From the NCBI GenBank assembly GCA_018653085.1, contig JABIAY010000001.1:1-53587 (forward strand): a stretch of 53,587 nucleotides of DNA, in the 5' to 3' direction. The notes beneath the pieces were generated by a model. It made no database searches. It worked only from the letters and a program-made list of their open reading frames with translations, and had not been told where the DNA came from. The DNA is from Nitrospina sp. Lineage in GTDB: Bacteria > Nitrospinota > Nitrospinia > Nitrospinales > VA-1. The position numbers and the translations under genes were made by a program. Positions within the stretch are counted from its first letter, which is position 1. Every line of letters begins with the position of its first letter. Of the stretch, positions 32,729 through 41,455 are shown one piece after another.

Positions 32729-33989
32729 AGCGCAGACCTTCCACAGGGTCCAGCCGGGAAGCTCTCCAAGCTGGGTACAATGAGGCCAAAAAACAAATGA
32801 CAATCGAAAACACAACAATAAGAAACGAATCGAAGTACTGAATCTCTGAAGGCAACCTGTCCAGATAATACACATCGCTGGGGAAAGCGGTGATACCAAA
32901 AAGGGTTTCAATGAAACCGACAATCTCATTCAGGTTCGGCACAACAGTAAAACCGCCAATGCAACCGATCGCTGTCCCGATGATGCCAATGATCAACCCC
33001 TGGTAGCTGAAGACTTTCATAATGCTGGCTCGGGAAGCCCCCATGGATTTCAGAATGGCGATTTCCTTGCTCTTTTCCATAACCACCATGAACAAGGTGC
33101 TGACAATATTAAAAGCCGCCACCAGAATGATCAGAATTAGAATGATGAACATCACAATTTTTTCCAGGCGCAATGCAGAAAATAAATTTTTGTTCATCTG
33201 CATCCAGTCTCTGGCGTAATAGGGAAATCCCAAACTATGCTGAATTTCTGCGGCAACCTGATCTGCCAGCCCGATATCTTCCACCCGGATCTCAATGCCG
33301 CTGACCTTTCCCTTCATGGCAAAAAACTTTTGTGCGGAGTATATGGAAATGAAAGCCAGGTTGGAGTCGTACTCGAACATACCCGACTCAAAAAAACCTA
33401 CCACCTTGAACAATTTAATTTTGGGAATCAAGCCCATAGGTGTCACCCTTGATGCTGGAGCAACCATCGACACAACATCATCATGTTGCACACCCAGCCG
33501 ACGCGCCAGTTCCTTCCCCAGAATGATTCCATCTCGACGGGACTTTCCGGAAGACTTCTTCGGGCCTCCCAGCATTTCCAGGCTTCCCTGCACCAGGTTT
33601 TTTTCAAGATCAGAAACTCCGGCTTCCCGGGCAGGGTCCACCCCGCGCACTACCACCCCTACAGCAGTGCCCCCATTGGTCAACATCACCTGGTTCAGAA
33701 TAAATGGAGCAACGGCACTCACACCTTGCGCTTTTAGTACTTTTTCAATAACAGCTTCGTAATCTTCCATGCCGGTCCGCGTGATATTGGTGACCACAAC
33801 ATGGCTATTGGTTCCCAGAATTTTATCTCGCAAGTCTTTGCTGAATCCTGACATGACAGCAATAACCACAATCAACGCCATAACACCCAGGGCAACCCCT
33901 CCAACGGAAATCCAGGTGTTGAGCGAAATAAATTTCTGCGACCGTTTGGCCTTGAGGTGACGAAGGCTGATGAAAAGTTCGTAGGACAT
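32721..33989 (-). CDS. lolC: Lipoprotein-releasing system membrane subunit LolC/LolE
   Basis: A 422-residue inner-membrane permease with the MacB/LolC layout: one membrane helix near residues 25-50, a large periplasmic domain (about 50-275), then three helices (about 280-410). Start motif MSYELFISLRHLKAKRSQKFISL and the sequence AVMSGFSKDLRDKILG are typical of LolC/E. It captures lipoproteins for LolA. ATG 33989 was chosen; an in-frame TTG lies 18 bases upstream and no Shine-Dalgarno site is evident for either. It follows lysS by 42 bases, so lysS-lolC-lolD probably form one operon. Whether it is C, E or F type cannot be decided by eye. Confidence 0.9.
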   Translation of the reverse strand: MSYELFISLRHLKAKRSQKFISLNTWISVGGVALGVMALIVVIAVMSGFSKDLRDKILGTNSHVVVTNITRTGMEDYEAVIEKVLKAQGVSAVAPFILNQVMLTNGGTAVGVVVRGVDPAREAGVSDLEKNLVQGSLEMLGGPKKSSGKSRRDGIILGKELARRLGVQHDDVVSMVAPASRVTPMGLIPKIKLFKVVGFFESGMFEYDSNLAFISIYSAQKFFAMKGKVSGIEIRVEDIGLADQVAAEIQHSLGFPYYARDWMQMNKNLFSALRLEKIVMFIILILIILVAAFNIVSTLFMVVMEKSKEIAILKSMGASRASIMKVFSYQGLIIGIIGTAIGCIGGFTVVPNLNEIVGFIETLFGITAFPSDVYYLDRLPSEIQYFDSFLIVVFSIVICFLASLYPAWRASRLDPVEGLRYE

Positions 33990-34031
33990 ATCAGGGGGAC
34001 GAATCAATAAATGACCGGTTTGTTTCCCGAA

Positions 34032-35531
34032 TCAGGATTCTTTTTTCAATTGCGGGAAAAAAATAACATCTCTTATGGACGGGCTATTAGTCAACAACAT
34101 GACCAATCTGTCGATTCCTATACCCTCCCCAGCGGTGGGAGGCATGCCATATTCCAAGGCGCGGATAAAGTCGTGATCCATCCAATGGGCCTCATCATCC
34201 CCCGCCTGGCGCTCAGCGACTTGCTCTTCAAATCTTTGTTTCTGGTCTATTGGATCGTTCAACTCAGTATATGCGTTGGCAATTTCTTTTCCGCCGATGA
34301 ATAGCTCAAACCTCTCTACCAGACTGGGATCGTCTTCCTTTTTCTTGGAGAGTGGTGAGAGTTCTATAGGATAATCGGTAATGAAAACCGGCTGAACCAA
34401 CCGGGGTTCGACAAAATGATCAAACAGTTTAGCCAGAATTTTCACATGGTGATCCTTCTTTTCGATGGAGACTTTGTTCTCCAAAGCAAACGCCACCGCC
34501 TTTTGCGGGTCATCCAGAGCCTCCTCTGCAACTCCACCGATATCAATAAGTGATTGGCGGAATGTGCAACGCTTGAACGGCTGGGAAAAATCTATCGTCT
34601 CCTCCCCTTCGCTTGAGAGGCAGGGGAACTTGCAATTATTTTCCGGGAACACCCGGTTACAAATATAACGGAATAAATCTTCCGTCAGGCCCATCAAGTC
34701 ATTGTAATCGGCGTAAGCAGTATAAAACTCCACCATGGTGAATTCGGGGTTATGCTCGGTGGAGATACCCTCATTTCTAAAGCTCCGGTTGATCTCGTAA
34801 ACCCTTTCAATACCACCCACCACCAGCCTTTTCAGGTAAAGCTCTGGAGCAATACGGAGATACAGTTCCATATCCAGTGCATTGTGATGGGTTTTAAAAG
34901 GTTTTGCGGTAGCCCCCCCAGGGATCGAATGCATCATCGGGGTTTCCACCTCCAGATACTGCCGTTCATTCAGGTAATCCCGCAACGCCTGGATGATCTG
35001 GCTTCTGGCGATGAAAACTTTTTTCACATCCGGATTGACGATCAGGTCCACATAGCGCTGTCGGTAACGAAGCTCCACATCTTTAAGCCCGTGCCATTTT
35101 TCAGGTAGAGGAAGAAGCGACTTGGAAAGTAAAGTCACTTTGCTGGCAAACAAAGTCAGCTCACCCGTTTTGGTTTTCGAAATCCGGCCCTCAACGCCAA
35201 TGATATCGCCGATATCAAATTTGCCGAACATCTCGTAGGCAGATTCGCCCAGTGCATTCTTATTAACAAAAGCCTGGATTTCTCCTGACGCATCCTTGAT
35301 ATTCACAAAGATAGTTTTGCCGTGCTTGCGCCGGCTCATCATGCGCCCAGCGGTTATGTACTCTGAGTTTTTCTCATCCAATTCTTCCTTGGACATATCA
35401 GAATACTTTTCAATCAGGGCCAAAAGGGTGGTGTTAACATGAAACCGGTTGATGTAGGGAGAGATTCCCATGTCCCGGAGTTCATCGAGTTTTTCGTGTC
35501 TGAGTTTAACCAGCCGTCCTAAATCTTCCAT
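34032..35531 (-). CDS. lysS: Lysyl-tRNA synthetase, class II
   Basis: A 499-residue class II synthetase that charges tRNA-Lys. The N-terminal OB-fold anticodon-binding domain (about residues 50-150, with [19 protein letters not shown]) precedes the catalytic domain. Motif 2 is [20 protein letters not shown] and motif 3 is [13 protein letters not shown]. The protein begins [20 protein letters not shown] at ATG 35531; the longer frame to 35603 adds residues not typical of LysRS. It is the first gene of lysS-lolC-lolD. The 128 bases to rny hold small hairpins (GGCGAGCCGCC) possibly related to the dispersed repeats. Confidence 0.96.
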   Translation of the reverse strand: MEDLGRLVKLRHEKLDELRDMGISPYINRFHVNTTLLALIEKYSDMSKEELDEKNSEYITAGRMMSRRKHGKTIFVNIKDASGEIQAFVNKNALGESAYEMFGKFDIGDIIGVEGRISKTKTGELTLFASKVTLLSKSLLPLPEKWHGLKDVELRYRQRYVDLIVNPDVKKVFIARSQIIQALRDYLNERQYLEVETPMMHSIPGGATAKPFKTHHNALDMELYLRIAPELYLKRLVVGGIERVYEINRSFRNEGISTEHNPEFTMVEFYTAYADYNDLMGLTEDLFRYICNRVFPENNCKFPCLSSEGEETIDFSQPFKRCTFRQSLIDIGGVAEEALDDPQKAVAFALENKVSIEKKDHHVKILAKLFDHFVEPRLVQPVFITDYPIELSPLSKKKEDDPSLVERFELFIGGKEIANAYTELNDPIDQKQRFEEQVAERQAGDDEAHWMDHDFIRALEYGMPPTAGEGIGIDRLVMLLTNSPSIRDVIFFPQLKKES

Positions 35532-35658
35532 GTAGTACCAATTTATTATATTCTCTGGCGAGCCGCCAGTAGCAGGCAACAAAAACTTGCCAAGCCACCT
35601 CAACCTGTTGCTAGCCAGATAAAGTTATTGTTCATTTCCTCAAGGCGTAGCCTTGTTG

Positions 35659-37245
35659 TTATCGGGCGAACTCCGTATGTCGGGTCTCTCGAACAACGGT
35701 GATTTTAATTTCCCCTGGGTAGGTCACCTCTTTTTCAATTCTCTTCGCAACATCCCTGGCCAGCATACCGGCCCCCGAATCATCAATGCCATTAGGCATG
35801 ACAATAATTCTCACTTCACGACCTGCCTGAATGGCAAAGGTTTTTTGTACGCCTTTGAAGGAATCGCCAATAACTTCCAACTGTGTCATACGTTTGACAT
35901 AGGTTTCCAGCATTTCCCTCCGGGCTCCGGGCCGGGACGCAGAAATGGTATCCCCTGCCGCCACCAAAACAGCGTATGGAGATTCCGCCTCACAATCTTC
36001 ATGGTGAGCGGCAATCGCATTGACGACAAAAGGATGTTCGTTGTAGCGTTTCGCAATATCAACTCCCAATTGGGTATGCGTCCCATCGGTCTGGTGATCA
36101 ATGGCCTTGCCGATATCGTGTAGTAACCCTGCGCGTTTAGCCAGAGCCACGTTCAAACCCAATTCTGCGGCAATGGCCCCACAAACAAACGCCACCTCCT
36201 GCACATGCTCAAGAACGTTCTGGGTATAACTGGTCCGGTATTTGAGCCGACCCAGTAATCTAACGATTTCAGGATTAATATTATCAATACCAACATTTAA
36301 AACAGCCTGTTCACCGGCTTCTGTAATTTGTCGGGTGACTTCTTTTTTGCATTTATTGACAACGTCTTCAATACGTCCCGGGTGGATCCGGCCATCGAGG
36401 GTCAACTGTTCCAATGCGCGGCGAGCCACTTCCCGCCGGATGGGATCAAACCCCGACAACACCACAGCGCCAGGGGTATCGTCAATAATCAAATCGATTC
36501 CGGTAGCCTGCTCTAAAGCCCGGATATTTCTTCCTTCCCGACCGATGATTCGACCTTTGATATCATCGCTAGGCAGTTCCACCACCGAAACGGTGGTTTC
36601 TGCCACATGATCTGAGGCCAGCCTCTGGACAGCCATGGTAATTAATTTACAGGCCTCCTCATCTGCGCGCTTTTTAACATCTTCCTCGATTCTTTTCACT
36701 TCGCGCGCCGCATCCATTTTGGCTTCATCGACGATCTTGTTCTTGACCTCCTCGCGTGCCTTTTCGGCGGTGTAGGAACCAATCACCTCAAGTTTTTTCA
36801 GCTCTTCCGCTACCAGGTTCTGGTACTCGGATTTTTGCTGTTCGACCCCTTTTTCCCTATCAACAAGCTTACTGCTTTGTTCCGCAAGCTCCTTTTCCCG
36901 TGTCTGAAATTTATGGCCTTCCGTCTTGAGGTCCCTGTCTTTTCTTTCCAGCTCATTTTCCAGGCTACGCAAGCCTTCCTGTCGACCTTTCATTTTCTTT
37001 TCAAGCTCGGCTTCCACCACCAAAGATTTTTCGCGCGCTTCAATCTCTGCAGATTTCAACCTGTTCTCCACCACTTTGTCCGCTTCATCGATAATTTTCT
37101 TTCCGCGTTCTTCCGCTTCCTTGATCTGGTACTCGGTAAACATTTTGCGCAAAAAATAACCCAGAATATAGCCAACCACCAAAGCAACAAACATCCCCAA
37201 CAACAGGGTTATAAAGTTAACCTTAATGACAGTAAAAATATGCAT
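35659..37245 (-). CDS. rny: Ribonuclease Y
   Basis: A 528-residue membrane-anchored endoribonuclease that starts mRNA decay. Residues 8-33 form one membrane helix, about 35-215 a long coiled coil, about 215-280 a KH RNA-binding domain (KGRIIGREGRNIRALEQATG) and about 330-440 the HD catalytic domain with LLHDIGKAID; a conserved C-terminal region follows. Length and order match the family. The ribosome binding site GAGGT lies 7 bases before the ATG. It lies 47 bases downstream of the cyclo-ligase gene. RNase R is also encoded in this window, so both decay routes are present. Confidence 0.97.
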   Translation of the reverse strand: MHIFTVIKVNFITLLLGMFVALVVGYILGYFLRKMFTEYQIKEAEERGKKIIDEADKVVENRLKSAEIEAREKSLVVEAELEKKMKGRQEGLRSLENELERKDRDLKTEGHKFQTREKELAEQSSKLVDREKGVEQQKSEYQNLVAEELKKLEVIGSYTAEKAREEVKNKIVDEAKMDAAREVKRIEEDVKKRADEEACKLITMAVQRLASDHVAETTVSVVELPSDDIKGRIIGREGRNIRALEQATGIDLIIDDTPGAVVLSGFDPIRREVARRALEQLTLDGRIHPGRIEDVVNKCKKEVTRQITEAGEQAVLNVGIDNINPEIVRLLGRLKYRTSYTQNVLEHVQEVAFVCGAIAAELGLNVALAKRAGLLHDIGKAIDHQTDGTHTQLGVDIAKRYNEHPFVVNAIAAHHEDCEAESPYAVLVAAGDTISASRPGARREMLETYVKRMTQLEVIGDSFKGVQKTFAIQAGREVRIIVMPNGIDDSGAGMLARDVAKRIEKEVTYPGEIKITVVRETRHTEFAR

Positions 37246-37292
37246 GGCAAAACCTCAATATTTGAAATAAACCAACTCGGCCTTCCGGTGAC

Positions 37293-37877
37293 TCAGCAGT
37301 TTATCGTATCGTTTTCAGTAAAAATCTTTTTGACCCTCTCATCCCAGGGATCCTGAGGAACCGAATCCGAAACCTGGAACCCGTAAGCCACTGCCAAACG
37401 GAGAGCCCCCTCTGGCAGTTGTTTGAAAAGCCAGTCAAAATAACCCCCGCCAAAACCAACTCGCCTACCGGAATAATCAAACGCCAACCCTGGCGCAATG
37501 ACGGCATCGATTTTTAACGGAGACACGGTGTTGAGCCGGGAAGGCTCACGAATGTCGTAAGAACCCAACGCAAACTCCTGATCCATACTTGTAATTTCAC
37601 ACACTTCCAGTCGCCGTTCCTTCTTTACCAGTCGCGGGGCATAAACCCGTTGGTGGTTTTCGAGGGAACGCGTAATCATTTCATCGGTACGCACTTCACT
37701 GCCAAACGAGAGGTAAAACATTACATCCCGGCAAGCAGAAAATTCCTTACAGGCAAACAGCCTGTCTTCTATAGCCCGACTCGAGTTTAAAACCTCGTCC
37801 AGGCTCATGGCATCCCGCCGCAACTTCATTTCCTGACGAACTGCAAATTTATCCATTTTCATGGAGGCAAAATTCAT
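37293..37877 (-). CDS. 5-formyltetrahydrofolate cyclo-ligase
   Basis: About 194 residues. The enzyme converts 5-formyl-THF to 5,10-methenyl-THF with ATP (the ygfA/fau family). Motifs: VRQEMKLRRDAM near the start, YLSFGSEVRTDEM, and the substrate/ATP loop APGLAFDYSGRRVGFGGGYFDW, which is split here as APGLAFDY and GRRVGFGGGYFDW. ATG 37877 is one of several possible starts (GTG 37886, ATG 37862); none has a strong ribosome binding site. It lies downstream of the 6S RNA gene on the same strand, the same order as in E. coli, where 6S RNA and this gene are co-transcribed. Confidence 0.92.
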   Translation of the reverse strand: MNFASMKMDKFAVRQEMKLRRDAMSLDEVLNSSRAIEDRLFACKEFSACRDVMFYLSFGSEVRTDEMITRSLENHQRVYAPRLVKKERRLEVCEITSMDQEFALGSYDIREPSRLNTVSPLKIDAVIAPGLAFDYSGRRVGFGGGYFDWLFKQLPEGALRLAVAYGFQVSDSVPQDPWDERVKKIFTENDTINC

Positions 37878-38191
37878 TTTCCGCACCCAGGATTATCGTC
37901 AGGTTACTGCCCACCCGTCAGGCACTAGAATCACAAACTACTCTATTCGTTAGGCTTTTAAGGGAAAACCAAGGAGAAAAACCGACCTAAACCGGCAAAG
38001 GGGAGGTTGGGCAAGGTAGACTACAGCACCGTAAGAAGGGCAACCTTGCGCGGATATATCTAAAAACGAAACAGGCTTTCCCGTTCCGTTCAACTTCACT
38101 CCCAATTGGGTCCGATTTCAATTTTTCCAGAAACCGGATATATATTCAGGCTCGGTCAGGCTGGAGTCCAACCCTCTAAGCTCTTAAACAC
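37878..38191. other. Intergenic region between 6S RNA and cyclo-ligase gene, no ORF
   Basis: About 315 bases without coding potential. Visible features are GCAAGGT/ACCTTGC arms (about 38012 and 38043) around a 26-base loop, the palindrome CCCAATTGGG at 38101-38110, and two CGGATATAT repeats (about 38051 and 38136). It would be the leader between the 6S RNA and the coding gene in a shared transcript. No known riboswitch was recognised. Confidence 0.6.
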
Positions 38192-38393
38192 TCAAGAAGT
38201 CTCCCCGTAATGCCGCGCAAAAACTATTTTTTGAACCTGTCAAGGACAGGTGGGGTATCCGTGAACTGTTTTAGGCTTCCCTCCCAGAGAGGGCCTGCAC
38301 ACCACAGTCGATCCATCAACCCCGTTCACAAACTGTTGGCTCAAGAAATTAAACTCTTACTCGAACACAACAGGGAGACACCACTTCAAATTC
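38192..38393 (-). ncRNA. ssrS: 6S RNA
   Basis: A predicted 6S RNA of about 200 bases, which binds RNA polymerase-sigma70 by imitating an open promoter. Evidence: it lies between zapA and the 5-formyl-THF cyclo-ligase gene on the same strand, the classic position. Read on the minus strand, GAAGCCTAAAACAGT matches the E. coli 6S segment GAAGCCTTAAAACTG. Next comes CACCTGTCCTTGACAGGTTC, a hairpin in the place of CACCTTGAACCAAGGGTTC, and then GCGCGGCATTACGGGGAGAC, similar to GGCGGCATCTCGGAGA. The ends pair: GTCTCCC (38379-38373) with GGGAGAC (38205-38199). The exact ends are approximate. Confidence 0.85.
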
Positions 38394-38399
38394 AACCAC

Positions 38400-38428
38400 A
38401 TCCTAGCATAAAGACCCCGGCCCCTCAA
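38400..38428 (-). promoter_or_regulatory. 6S RNA promoter with extended -10
   Basis: Minus strand TTGAGG (38428-38423), 17-base spacer, TAGGAT (38405-38400) preceded by TGC, giving an extended -10 TGC-TAGGAT. The predicted start near 38393 agrees with the 5' arm of the 6S terminal stem. Confidence 0.65.
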
Positions 38429-38452
38429 GGCCTATCTATCGCAGAAAATCTC

Positions 38453-38746
38453 TTATTTTTCAATATGTTGAAGCTCCCTATCGAGAGCCTCGACCAATTG
38501 CCTGAGTTTCTCTCCCTCGGCTTCTTCTGTCGCCCCGGCCTGGGTTTTCAACTCCAATAATTCCTGCGCAATATTGAGTGCCGCGAGGATGGCCAAGTCC
38601 AAAGTGGTGGTTTTACTGCGGGCATCGGCCAGCTCTTTCATGCGCGAATCCACATAAGCCGCTACCTCTTCCGCGTCCACTTTTGACGAAGAGCTTTTCA
38701 AGCTATAGGTTTTTCCATAAATCTGAATTTTTTTACTGTTCGCCAT
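38453..38746 (-). CDS. zapA: Cell division protein ZapA
   Basis: A 97-residue protein that cross-links FtsZ filaments at the division ring. The N-terminal globular part has the family opening KKIQIYGKTYSLKSSSS and EEVAAYVDSRMKELADA. The C-terminal part from about residue 45 is a coiled coil (LDLAILAALNIAQELLELK) that forms the tetramer. The gene follows the zapB-like gene by 6 bases, so the two are probably translated together. 6S RNA lies downstream. Confidence 0.92.
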   Translation of the reverse strand: MANSKKIQIYGKTYSLKSSSSKVDAEEVAAYVDSRMKELADARSKTTTLDLAILAALNIAQELLELKTQAGATEEAEGEKLRQLVEALDRELQHIEK

Positions 38747-38752
38747 CTTTCA

Positions 38753-39031
38753 TTACGCCAAGTCAAATTTTTCCAGATTTTTTAACAGGGACTGAACCTT
38801 CGTCCGCATGGCTTTCCGGGCCTTTTCATTTTTTCGACTCACGGTTTCCAACTGGGAGAGGCGGTCCTGTTTACCCTGATTCAAGCTTTTTTCTTTTGCC
38901 ATAGCCGTTTTTTCACGGCTCAGTTGATCAACCTGGTTGGACAGCCCCTGGTTTTCCTCCTTAAGGCGGCGGAACTCCCTCATCAGGGTCAATACACGTT
39001 CTTCCAACTGATGAATATCCGGTTTAGGCAT
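38753..39031 (-). CDS. Coiled-coil protein, probably ZapB-like
   Basis: A 92-residue, almost fully coiled-coil protein (QLEERVLTLMREFRRLKEE, then LSNQVDQLSREKTAMAKEK). Its size, heptad pattern and position directly ahead of zapA match the ZapB-like division factors found upstream of zapA in deltaproteobacteria and relatives. ZapB links ZapA at the Z-ring to the chromosome terminus. The assignment rests on context and coiled coil alone, so the symbol is withheld. The ATG follows a run with no strong ribosome binding site. Confidence 0.7.
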   Translation of the reverse strand: MPKPDIHQLEERVLTLMREFRRLKEENQGLSNQVDQLSREKTAMAKEKSLNQGKQDRLSQLETVSRKNEKARKAMRTKVQSLLKNLEKFDLA

Positions 39032-39213
39032 GGCCGAATCGTAGCACCGGGGTGTTGGGGTGTCAATAACCTCTTTATTCCTTTAAACCCCCATTTTCAT
39101 TCAAAAAGACTTCATTCACAAGGGGGTAGGCAAATGTTACACTTCAGGTCAACTCAGCTCAGCCTGGATAATTTTCAGTGAGTTTGGTTGAGTCACTCAT
39201 ATCCAAATTTGAA

Positions 39214-41442
39214 ATGAAATTAATGAAACAAATTTCACTCTTTTTTTTGCCCCTGTTAATGATGTTGGGCGGTACCGCTTTGGCAGAGGAAACGATTCTT
39301 GAGCGAGAATCGAGTGCGGGTTTGACCCATGAGGAAAGGGTTTGGCTTCGAAGTCATCCTCACATCAGGCTATCGCCGGACCCGGATTTTCTCCCCCTAG
39401 AACATATCGATGAATCGGGGAAATACACGGGAATTGCTGCAGATTATATTGCCTTACTAGAAAAAAAGTTGGATATCGATTTTAAAATTTTAAAATATAA
39501 AAACTGGGACGAAGTCATTGAAAAAGCCAAGGCAAGGGAATCTGATATGTGGGGAGCCGCCACTCCCACCCCGCAACGCCTGGAATACATGCTGTTTACC
39601 AAACCTTTTATCGAACTTCCCGCAGTAGTCATTGTTAGAAAAAACATAGAAAAGACTCTTTCCTTAAAAGAGCTCAAGGGTTTAAAGGTGGCTGTTATTT
39701 CCGGGTATGGGATTCATGACCATCTCTCTATGAACCACCCTGATATTGAATTGGATGTTGTCCCCGATATTTCCGCAGGCCTGAAAAAAGTATCTTTTGG
39801 AATGGTAGATGCCATGATCGCCAATATTGCTCTGGCCAGCTATTATATTGAAAAGGATGGAATCACTAACCTCCGGGTGGTGGGAGAATCCGGTTATGTT
39901 TATAAATGGGGGTTTGCTTCAAGAAATGACTGGCCTGAACTCAATCAGATCCTGCAAAAGGGAATCGACCTGATTGACGAAAGCGAGAAAATTGAAATCA
40001 ACAGGAAATGGGTCGGCCTGAAACCATCTCCTTCTTTGACCTTCAAGGATATTGCGATACCTTTTATCTCGGTCCTGGGGCTCTTTGCTGTTGCAAGCAT
40101 CATTATTTCAAATCGCGTTCTTAAAAAACAGGTTTTAAAAAGAACCATCGACCTGCAAAAGGAGTTGACTGAACGAAAGCGTGTTGAAAATTTATTGACT
40201 CGCAATAATCGGTTGCTGGATGGATACAATAAAATATTGGAAATGCTAACAGCAGGTCATTCCTTCCAAAAAGTTCTGGATGGCCTGGTTTTTCTTGTCG
40301 AGCAACAATCTGAAGAAACGATTTGCTCCATACTGTTGCTCGATGAAACCGGGCAAAAACTGCTTACAGGGTCGGCCCCTCATCTTCCCGAGATTTATAA
40401 CGAAGCAATTAATGGAATGAACATTGGGGCTAAGGCGGGTTCCTGCGGCACAGCGGCTTTTACAGGCAAGCGTGTGATCGCCAAAGATATTTCCAGTGAT
40501 CCGTTATGGGAAGATTATAAAAAAATTGCGCTTTCTTTTGATCTCAAGGCTTGTTGGTCCTCACCCATCAGAAACTCCAAGGGCAAAGTCGTAGGAACCT
40601 TTGCCACATATTATAAAACAATATGCGAACCATCGAAGGAAGAGTTGGAATTGATGAATTCGGCCTCACATATTGCCGGTATCGCCATCGAACACCATGG
40701 ATATGAAGAGGAAATATTGAATGCTAAAAATGATGCGGAAGCTGGCAATAGAGCTAAAACAGAATTTTTGTCCAGAATGAGCCATGAACTTCGTACACCC
40801 TTGAATGCAATCCTGGGGTTCAGCCAGCTACTGACCCTTGATACAGATCAACCCCTATCTACGGTTCAAAGGGATAATACAGAACGAATACTGAATGCAG
40901 GGCACCACCTTCTCACTCTTGTCAATGATGTCCTCGATCTTTCCAGAATTGAGACAGGGGCACTTGAGTTCAAAATTGAGGATTTTTCTCTTCAGGGGGC
41001 GTTGGATGAAACAATGATGCTGGTTCGTTCCCTTGCCGAGAAAAAGGGCATAAAAATAAAAGCCCGCCCGTTGAAAGAAGAGACCTTGCTTGTTCTTGCC
41101 GACAGAGCCCGGTTAGTACAGGTAATGCTGAATTTGTTGACAAACGCTATCAAGTACAACAAGGAGGCAGGAACAGTCGATCTGAGTTGGGAGGCAATAG
41201 ACGATAAAAAAGTTCAAATCCGTATCAAGGATACGGGCATGGGAATTCCAAAGGAGATGATAGAAGATATATTCGAACCTTTTACAAGGTTAGACAGAGA
41301 TAAAATCAAGGTTGAAGGGGTCGGCATTGGTCTTTCCATCACCAAGCAACTATTGGATACTATGAATGGAACTATTTCCGCAGAGAGTACTTTGGGCGAG
41401 GGAAGTTGTTTTACGGTAGAGCTACCTTTGGCCAAAACTTAA
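39214..41442 (+). CDS. Sensor histidine kinase with periplasmic SBP-3 domain and GAF domain
   Basis: A 742-residue kinase. Residues 1-24 are a signal peptide (ISLFFLPLLMMLGGTALA). About 45-275 are a solute-binding family 3 domain of the BvgS type (LRSHPHIRLSPDPDFLPLEH and GLKVAVISGYG) that should bind a ligand in the periplasm. A membrane helix follows at about 280-305. About 345-495 are a GAF domain (GAKAGSCGTAAFTGKRV). About 515-585 are HisKA with the phosphoacceptor in MSHELRTPLNAILGF, and about 625-740 the ATPase (NLLTNAIKYN, DTGMGIP, GIGLSI). There is no receiver domain. The start is ATG 39214; the frame opens with GTG 39178. No response regulator is adjacent, so the partner is unknown. 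Downstream pheT is convergent. Confidence 0.9.
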   Translation: MKLMKQISLFFLPLLMMLGGTALAEETILERESSAGLTHEERVWLRSHPHIRLSPDPDFLPLEHIDESGKYTGIAADYIALLEKKLDIDFKILKYKNWDEVIEKAKARESDMWGAATPTPQRLEYMLFTKPFIELPAVVIVRKNIEKTLSLKELKGLKVAVISGYGIHDHLSMNHPDIELDVVPDISAGLKKVSFGMVDAMIANIALASYYIEKDGITNLRVVGESGYVYKWGFASRNDWPELNQILQKGIDLIDESEKIEINRKWVGLKPSPSLTFKDIAIPFISVLGLFAVASIIISNRVLKKQVLKRTIDLQKELTERKRVENLLTRNNRLLDGYNKILEMLTAGHSFQKVLDGLVFLVEQQSEETICSILLLDETGQKLLTGSAPHLPEIYNEAINGMNIGAKAGSCGTAAFTGKRVIAKDISSDPLWEDYKKIALSFDLKACWSSPIRNSKGKVVGTFATYYKTICEPSKEELELMNSASHIAGIAIEHHGYEEEILNAKNDAEAGNRAKTEFLSRMSHELRTPLNAILGFSQLLTLDTDQPLSTVQRDNTERILNAGHHLLTLVNDVLDLSRIETGALEFKIEDFSLQGALDETMMLVRSLAEKKGIKIKARPLKEETLLVLADRARLVQVMLNLLTNAIKYNKEAGTVDLSWEAIDDKKVQIRIKDTGMGIPKEMIEDIFEPFTRLDRDKIKVEGVGIGLSITKQLLDTMNGTISAESTLGEGSCFTVELPLAKT

Positions 41443-41455
41443 ATAACGTTCGTTC

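Noticed and set aside
32003..32929. lolD starting at 32929
   Set aside because: The upstream part is lolC read in another frame; ATG 32728 gives the normal LolD N terminus.
37878..38191. THF riboswitch ahead of the folate cyclo-ligase gene
   Set aside because: No match to the conserved core could be recognised by eye; only unrelated small stems are present.
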